Source of the DNA: Pseudomonadota bacterium | Lineage (GTDB): Bacteria; Pseudomonadota; Alphaproteobacteria; Caulobacterales; Aquidulcibacteraceae | Assembly (NCBI GenBank): GCA_023461135.1 | Contig: JAEWNX010000135.1 | Span: 1-6,281, forward strand | Direction of reading: 5' to 3' | Length of the DNA: 6,281 bases | Part shown: positions 5,848 through 6,281 of the stretch, one piece after another | Layout: each line of letters opens with the position of its first letter | How positions within the stretch are numbered: the first letter of the stretch is position 1 | Translations under genes and position numbers: made by a program | The notes under the pieces: model-generated | Told to the model about the DNA's origin: nothing | Database searches by the model: none | Seen by the model: only the letters and a program-made list of their open reading frames with translations

Positions 5848-5926
5848 CCGTAAATTTCGGGCCGAACGCGGCGTTTGCTCGCGACTTTGTCGCGCCGCAA
5901 ACCTGACGCCGCGTACAAATTTACGG
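5848..5926. repeat. 79-base nested inverted repeat after the pirin-family gene
   Basis: Four stems nest around one centre. The outer one is ccgtaaattt (5848-5857) with aaatttacgg (5917-5926), a perfect 10 bp. Next is acgcggc (5866-5872) with gccgcgt (5908-5914), then gtttgc (5873-5878) with gcaaac (5897-5902). The inner one is gcgac (5881-5885) with gtcgc (5889-5893) around a ttt loop. That makes 28 base pairs in 79 bases. The outer arm is AT-rich in GC-rich surroundings and contains the stop and last codon of the pirin-family gene. It could be a terminator or mRNA-stabilising structure, or a small palindromic repeat element. I see no flanking target-site duplication and no T-run on the minus strand. 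Confidence 0.7.
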
Positions 5927-6281
5927 AGCGTCCACCAATACGAGCTCGGCGTCCGCGCTCGCATCGACTTTGATGGTGGTCTCGTCGCGGATGGCCGCGC
6001 CGTCGCGCGCGGAAAGCGGCACGCCGTTCACGCTGGCTTCGCCCTTCGCCAGAGCAAGATAAGCATAGCGTCCTTCGCCGAGCGCGTACTCGACGCTCTG
6101 CCCCGGCTTCAACGTGGCCGCGAGCACGCGCGCGTCCTGCCGAATGGGCAGAGCGCCGTTCTTCTGATCGTCCTCGAAGCCCGAGGCCAGCGTCACCAGC
6201 GCGCCGGCGCGATCCTGCTTGGGAAACTTCGCCGCGCCCCAATACGGCTTGCCGCCATGCTCCTTGGGCATGATCCAGATC
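5921..6281 (-). CDS. Pirin-family (YhaK-like) cupin protein, C-terminal part only
   Basis: The gene enters from the right edge; 120 codons (119 residues plus TAA) are visible. The first visible residues, IWIMPKEHGGKPYWGAAKFPKQ, occupy the inter-domain position typical of YhaK-type pirins (a QIWI(M/L)P...F element between the two cupin domains), so the ATG at 6271 is internal and not the start. The rest is the smaller C-terminal cupin: IRQDARVLAATLKPG, YALGEGRYAYLALAKGE, VNGVPLSARDGAAI and a final LVLVDAP. The metal-binding histidines of pirins lie in the N-terminal cupin, outside the window, so metal binding and activity cannot be judged. Some relatives act as quercetin 2,3-dioxygenases and many have no known substrate. 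The stop lies inside the outer arm of the inverted repeat at 5848-5926. The response regulator starts 115 bases downstream on the same strand. Confidence 0.88.
   Translation of the reverse strand, partial: IWIMPKEHGGKPYWGAAKFPKQDRAGALVTLASGFEDDQKNGALPIRQDARVLAATLKPGQSVEYALGEGRYAYLALAKGEASVNGVPLSARDGAAIRDETTIKVDASADAELVLVDAP

Noticed and set aside
5236..5853. A 205-codon plus-strand frame over the response regulator.
   Set aside because: It is opposite a clear receiver domain and shows no ribosome-binding site or domain of its own.

Overview
This 6.3 kb window is GC-rich, gene-dense bacterial chromosome, most likely from an alphaproteobacterium near the Caulobacterales/Hyphomonadaceae. That placement is an inference. 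It rests on the style of the large TonB-dependent receptor, a small response regulator with a GPDRR-type tail, and a -10 box before queC that fits the Caulobacter-type consensus. I see no tRNA, rRNA, CRISPR array, transposase or phage gene.

Layout. Positions 1-2633 (minus) hold a nearly complete TonB-dependent outer-membrane receptor; only its last few residues appear to lie off the left edge. Positions 2634-2999 form a divergent intergenic region rich in inverted repeats. It holds a candidate receptor promoter, a dyad over that promoter, and a -10 box only 8 bases from the queC start. Positions 3000-4324 (plus) are queC and queE, which overlap by ATGA and catalyse consecutive steps of preQ0/queuosine synthesis. 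Positions 4325-4422 are a convergent gap with a terminator hairpin. Positions 4423-6281 carry four minus-strand genes: an unrecognised secreted protein, a tiny glycine-rich lipoprotein with an acidic tail, a single-domain response regulator, and the C-terminal part of a pirin-family protein that runs off the right edge.

How the genes relate. Only queC-queE form a clear functional unit: QueE makes 7-carboxy-7-deazaguanine and QueC converts it to 7-cyano-7-deazaguanine (preQ0). The two small exported proteins are neighbours but share no visible function. The response regulator has no kinase in the window.

The hunt. I do not see a convincing new multi-gene system. The most unusual structure is a 79-base nested inverted repeat at 5848-5926, whose outer arm contains the pirin stop codon. 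Other points worth a look are a predicted leaderless queC transcript, two substitutions in QueC signature motifs, a dyad over the receptor promoter, and the 60-residue glycine-rich/acidic lipoprotein.
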